Origin: a virus
IMG/VR virus record: IMGVR_UViG_3300031933_000031
Coordinates: 1-48,256 of that record
Length of the DNA: 48,256 bases
Strand: one strand, 5' to 3'
Under the pieces are notes generated by a model. It was not told where the DNA came from, ran no database searches, and was given only the letters and a program-made list of their open reading frames with translations. Of this stretch, positions 45,306-48,256 are shown in pieces. The position numbers and the translations under genes were made by a program. How positions within the stretch are numbered: the first letter of the stretch is position 1; the number at the start of each line of letters is the position of its first letter.

Positions 45306-46567
45306 GCTTTTTCATAACCAACCGTGTGAAGTTCGGCGGGTTCGCTGGGGTCGTACCGCCAGTTGCATTCTCAATAGGCGCAACTAAACTAATACCAAAC
45401 AACGAATCATATATGATTACTCCAATAACTGAATCAAACTCAACACAACACGTCAAGGTTGAGGCTGAGGCGGCATTCACTAGAGTAAGGCTTAGGTTTT
45501 ACTGTGGTGCATCGGATGCTGGCACTATAAAGCTAGCTTTAGCACCTACAGAAGCAGTTGCAAATGACACTGATGACAATAGGTATAAACCTATAAGTGG
45601 TGGTTCAGTAGACAACACCCTTTGGGAACAAGCCACTTTTGGCGGTGTTTCTGTTGGTGATATTTCAGATGGTACAAGCGTTGACATAGGTATAACTGTT
45701 AGTGATTGGGTTGATGTAAGTTCATTAACACCTGTGTCGGGTGAGCGCCCATTCTTGTTAGCTAGAATAAATCTTAATGCTACTAATTTAACTGTTGTAT
45801 CTGGTGGCGCTATGGACTTATGGCGAGCTGCGAGTGGTGAGACTTTTTATAGGTTATTCGATAAAGGTAGTGCAGCAGGAGATAACACCGAATCTCCTAA
45901 CAACACGCCAACTGGTGCGTTTTCTGGCGGCTCACACTGGTTTAGCTTTGAGTTTGACTACGGTGTAAATACCAAAACCATACTAGCTGCGGGTGATTCA
46001 ATTACTGCGGGTGGCGGTGGGCAGGTTGCTACGTTTGACCAGTGGACTTTAAGAGCTGCAAACAACATGTCAACACCCACACAGCCTTGGAACTCTTACA
46101 ACATAGGAATGAGCGGGAGAAATAGCGCGGAGTATATGACAGCTTTAATGAATGAGCTTGATTCTCTAAAGGGGGATTTATTACCTAAGTACGTAACAAT
46201 ACCAGCGTTTACACCTAACGATGGCAATCCTACTCAAGCTAGCGCTGACTCGCGCATACTTAAAATCATAGCAGCTTGTGAAAGGTGCGCTGAGCTTGGC
46301 ATTACACCTATAGTGTGGACTGGCCTTCCTAATGACGGCTATGGTGTTGATACGTGGCGAGCATACGCTAATGATTGGGCTAAAGACACATCTAATCAAA
46401 CAACTTACGGTTTTGAAATGTTAGATTTTGATGCGCTAGTTGGTACAGGTGCAAACCCAAACAGGTTTAAAGATGGATGGACAACTGACGGAATACACCC
46501 TGCGTTAGTGGCTATTCAAGCAATGGCGTTGGCACTGTCAGATAAAATAACAGAACTTGAAGGTTAA
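45302..46567 (+). CDS. SGNH/GDSL-family hydrolase on a virion-like protein
   Basis: A 421-residue protein. Residues 1-220 form a beta-rich module with no recognised family. The SGNH domain begins with block I 'ILAAGDSITAGGGG' (Ser233), block II 'NIGMSGRNS' (Gly269), block III 'PAFTPNDGN' (Asn306) and block V 'DGIHP' (Asp396, His399); all four catalytic blocks are present. Such enzymes remove acyl groups from glycans. Its place among head genes suggests a head-attached enzyme. Codons (AGG, CTT, GCT, AGC) differ from the flanking CGT/ACG-rich genes, which suggests acquisition. Confidence 0.8.
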   Translation: MSFFITNRVKFGGFAGVVPPVAFSIGATKLIPNNESYMITPITESNSTQHVKVEAEAAFTRVRLRFYCGASDAGTIKLALAPTEAVANDTDDNRYKPISGGSVDNTLWEQATFGGVSVGDISDGTSVDIGITVSDWVDVSSLTPVSGERPFLLARINLNATNLTVVSGGAMDLWRAASGETFYRLFDKGSAAGDNTESPNNTPTGAFSGGSHWFSFEFDYGVNTKTILAAGDSITAGGGGQVATFDQWTLRAANNMSTPTQPWNSYNIGMSGRNSAEYMTALMNELDSLKGDLLPKYVTIPAFTPNDGNPTQASADSRILKIIAACERCAELGITPIVWTGLPNDGYGVDTWRAYANDWAKDTSNQTTYGFEMLDFDALVGTGANPNRFKDGWTTDGIHPALVAIQAMALALSDKITELEG

Positions 46568-46571
46568 TAGT

Positions 46572-47150
46572 ATGATACCTGATTGGCGTAACATCAAAAC
46601 GACCGACGCTATGACTCTACAGGTTATTAACGGTCGTCGCGCCTTGTGTACTCAAACGTACGACGAAGTTAATAAAAAATCTGGTACTCAGTGGGAGGCG
46701 TCACGACTTGTGACCCTCCTATCGGGTGAGACAGCTACGTCTATACTACTCATCGGTTCAAAACCTGTGGATTTAAAGAAACGTGAGTTTGCGTATCGTA
46801 AAGCGGGTGTCGTAGCGCGTATTTATAAAAACCCAACATATACGGGTGGTGTTGAAGACGCACTATATAACATGAATACGTCAGGTGTTTTGCCAGAAAC
46901 TAAACTCTTGACGGGTTTTACGTTAACTGATAACGGTGTCGAGTGTGGCGCACCTATCTACGCGATAGGACCTGACACGAACCAAACAACCGGTTCGAGC
47001 ACAACGGCTTACGCAACGAATAGAGTTTTAGAACCTAACACAGCTTATCTATTAACCTTCGAATCACTCGACGCAGCGTCACAAGATGTCGCAGCACGTA
47101 TCGAGTTTTACGAAGGTATATTAGACTTACCGAACGGTGACTTACTATGA
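46572..47150 (+). CDS. Putative virion structural protein
   Basis: A 192-residue protein. It has 'YRKAGVVARIYKNPTYTGGVEDALYNMN', 'GAPIYAIGP', and 'NRVLEPNTAYLLTFESLDAASQDVAARIEFYEG', a pattern of beta-sandwich virion proteins in many phages where the last strands read 'L.PNT.YL..... ...V...L.WYE'. Placed between the hydrolase and DUF4054, it overlaps the next gene by 4 bases. Probably a capsid or head-fibre component. Confidence 0.6.
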   Translation: MIPDWRNIKTTDAMTLQVINGRRALCTQTYDEVNKKSGTQWEASRLVTLLSGETATSILLIGSKPVDLKKREFAYRKAGVVARIYKNPTYTGGVEDALYNMNTSGVLPETKLLTGFTLTDNGVECGAPIYAIGPDTNQTTGSSTTAYATNRVLEPNTAYLLTFESLDAASQDVAARIEFYEGILDLPNGDLL

Positions 47151-47578
47151 GTGTGGAAATTACACAAGAAATAATCGACGCGTTTCGTGTCAATAAACCA
47201 GCGTTCAGTGACGAAACGAAGTGGCCGACGGAAGTCGTTACCGAGGCGTTTTGTGAAGCATTCCCTGAATGCGGTGGGCGTGGTTGGGGCGCGTTTGACG
47301 TGACGGACTGTCAAAACTTTAAACGTCGTGGTGTGTTCTTATTCGCTGCGCACTGGTTGAGTATTGAATACACTACTGGTCAAGGTGCTACAGACCCGAC
47401 CGCCGTAAGCTCGACAGCGCGTTTAAACGTTGCGGCTAAGTCAATACGCGACGAGTCTGTTACGTTCCGTGTGGGTGCTATACAGTCCACACAGGATGAT
47501 TGGTTATCGTTAAGTAACTATGGTGTCCAATACCTACGCTTAAGGCGTCGCGCTGGTATGGGTGCTCGCGCTGTCTAG
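47147..47578 (+). CDS. Head completion/adaptor protein (DUF4054)
   Basis: A 143-residue protein. 'IIDAFRVNKPAFSDETKWPTEVVTEAFCEAFPECGGRGWGAF', 'NFKRRGVFLFAAHWLSIEYTTGQGA', 'RLNVAAKSIRDESVTFRVGAI' and 'LSLSNYGVQYLRLRRRAGMGARAV' are the DUF4054 signature. These proteins form the first ring below the portal. The 3' end overlaps the convergent cassette by 39 bases. In related phages the gp10-like connector follows next, which matches the left end of this window. Confidence 0.8.
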   Translation: MSVEITQEIIDAFRVNKPAFSDETKWPTEVVTEAFCEAFPECGGRGWGAFDVTDCQNFKRRGVFLFAAHWLSIEYTTGQGATDPTAVSSTARLNVAAKSIRDESVTFRVGAIQSTQDDWLSLSNYGVQYLRLRRRAGMGARAV

Positions 47579-47842
47579 CGATTCAAGCTCTCGACGTGCT
47601 TCGAGTTCGTCGAGACGCTTTTTAATTGTGACACGTTTCGCGTCGTTGGTATGCTTACGACTTCTCGCCACTGAACAATCAACACACTTATCATTCGACA
47701 CGTAACGTAACTTGTGACCATATTTACACACGTAAAAATAAACGGGTATGTCGAGTTTTTGACACTCTTCTTTCGTCATTTTATTGACAGTCACTTTACG
47801 GTGTATCACTGTTGAATCACCACCTAGATTGTATCTACTCAT
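47540..47842 (-). CDS. Small zinc-module protein related to HNH-associated module
   Basis: A 100-residue protein. 'MTKEECQKLDIPVYFYVCKYGHKLRYVSNDKCVDCSVARSRK' (about residues 22-63) is the same module as in the HNH endonuclease at 43518 and the multi-zinc protein at 32214 (C-x2-G-H...RYV-x3-K-C-x2-C). The rest is a basic helix (DAKRVTIKKRLDELEARREL). No HNH core. Starts in the stop of the HTH gene (ATGA). Likely nucleic-acid-binding. Confidence 0.6.
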   Translation of the reverse strand: MSRYNLGGDSTVIHRKVTVNKMTKEECQKLDIPVYFYVCKYGHKLRYVSNDKCVDCSVARSRKHTNDAKRVTIKKRLDELEARRELESLDSASTHTSATP

Positions 47843-48063
47843 AAAACTCGTCCTGATTCTCTTAATATGTATAGTCGTGCGCTTAATTGTATAGGTGTTT
47901 TACCTATCGTCGCGGCTATTTCCTTACGGTTATGACCGCGTTTCACACCAAACATTAACGCTTCGTCTTGCCATTCTTGCCAATACGGTAAACTATTCAA
48001 CTCACTTTCAGCTTTTAATAGTTCGTTGTATCGCAATCGTGAAATCTGTACGGTGTCGTTCAT
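47839..48063 (-). CDS. Putative HTH DNA-binding protein
   Basis: A 74-residue protein. ATG at 48063 with GGAG about 12 bases upstream; a TTG at 48081 is possible. 'WQDEALMFGVKRGHNRKEIAATIGKTPIQLSARLYILRES' is an HTH of the same type as in the protein at 35998-36315 (G....IA.TIG.T...L). Coupled to a zinc-module gene downstream. First gene of the cassette. Confidence 0.6.
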   Translation of the reverse strand: MNDTVQISRLRYNELLKAESELNSLPYWQEWQDEALMFGVKRGHNRKEIAATIGKTPIQLSARLYILRESGRVL

Positions 48064-48096
48064 TGCGTTGTATCTCCACAAATTTACTGTACGGGA

Positions 48097-48125
48097 AGTG
48101 TAACGTTTAGTGACGATCCCGTCAA
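48097..48125 (-). promoter_or_regulatory. Early-type promoter with TGAC-N6-GTCA operator
   Basis: Minus strand TTGACG (48125-48120), 17 bases, TACACT (48102-48097). TGAC-gggatc-GTCA spans 48111-48124. It drives the HTH/zinc-module cassette. Confidence 0.65.
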
Positions 48126-48256
48126 GTATTATGTTGGGGTTGGTGTAGGGTGCTGTAAGTCTTTGAATTTAAAGCGGTACCCCGAAACAGGGTAAAATCC
48201 CGCACTTTCCCACTCTCTTAGTAATACTCTTAATATTATTATTATGATTATGTATA
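48126..48256. other. Terminal non-coding stretch
   Basis: No gene is supported. A G/T-rich part (48130-48155) is followed by a C-rich tract and an AT-rich end (CTCTTAATATTATTATTATG). The composition recalls 33160-33300 before the terminase genes. It should lead into the head-tail connector gene whose end is at the left edge of the window. Confidence 0.4.

Noticed and set aside
1-48256. Temperate phage or prophage
   Set aside because: No integrase, excisionase, CI/Cro pair or att-like repeats seen. The TetR-like protein alone is not evidence of lysogeny.

Overview
The window is the genome, or nearly all of it, of a contractile-tailed double-stranded DNA phage (myovirus morphology) of a Gram-negative bacterium. 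The structural set is the DUF1073 portal / DUF2184 capsid / DUF3383 sheath type, which is common among phages of marine and other gammaproteobacteria. The sequence does not identify the host. I see no integrase, partition or excision genes, no CRISPR array, no rRNA and no insertion sequence.

Layout. (1) Positions 1-13540 (+) hold the neck and tail genes in order: head-tail connector end, head closure, tail terminator, a fibre, sheath, tube, tail-assembly chaperone with a programmed -1 frameshift, tape measure, baseplate hub, spike, gp25-like wedge, J-like wedge, DUF2612 and a beta-helical tailspike. An antisense block of tRNA-like RNAs (about 7.92-8.62 kb) interrupts it. (2) 13557-14373 (+) holds a 17-residue peptide, a four-helix membrane protein and a small holin-like protein. 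(3) 14330-21959 (-) is the replication operon: family B DNA polymerase, MazG-like protein, DUF2815-type ssDNA-binding protein, DUF2800 nuclease, DnaQ-like exonuclease and a 285-residue unknown. (4) 22047-29496 (+) is the divergent replication arm: small membrane proteins, SF2 helicase, VRR-NUC nuclease, DUF4942 protein, a TetR-like regulator and a primase-helicase. (5) 29550-31951 (+) holds small unknowns, a lysozyme-like endolysin and a three-helix holin. (6) 33426-47578 (+) is packaging and head: small and large terminase, portal, MuF, DUF2213 protease/scaffold, cement protein, DUF2184 capsid, an SGNH hydrolase, a virion protein and DUF4054. Five reverse-strand cassettes of small genes are wedged between these head and packaging genes.

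Regulation seems readable. A motif of the form TGAC-N6-GTCA overlaps the -35 or -10 box of about ten sigma70-like promoters on both strands. These drive the replication arms, the tRNA-like block, several antisense cassettes and the gene for the TetR-like regulator, so a regulator/operator regulon is a reasonable hypothesis. A second motif, TATACT usually followed by GT, lies upstream of most structural transcription units and often abuts the early promoter of the opposing cassette.

The most unusual parts are the antisense array of tRNA-like RNAs separated by 90-base repeats carrying terminators, the candidate TGAC-N6-GTCA regulon, the slippery-heptamer-plus-hairpin frameshift site, and a zinc-binding module shared by an HNH endonuclease and two cassette proteins. 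Gene order suggests that the two window ends lie close together on the phage genome, with a few hundred bases of the first gene missing.
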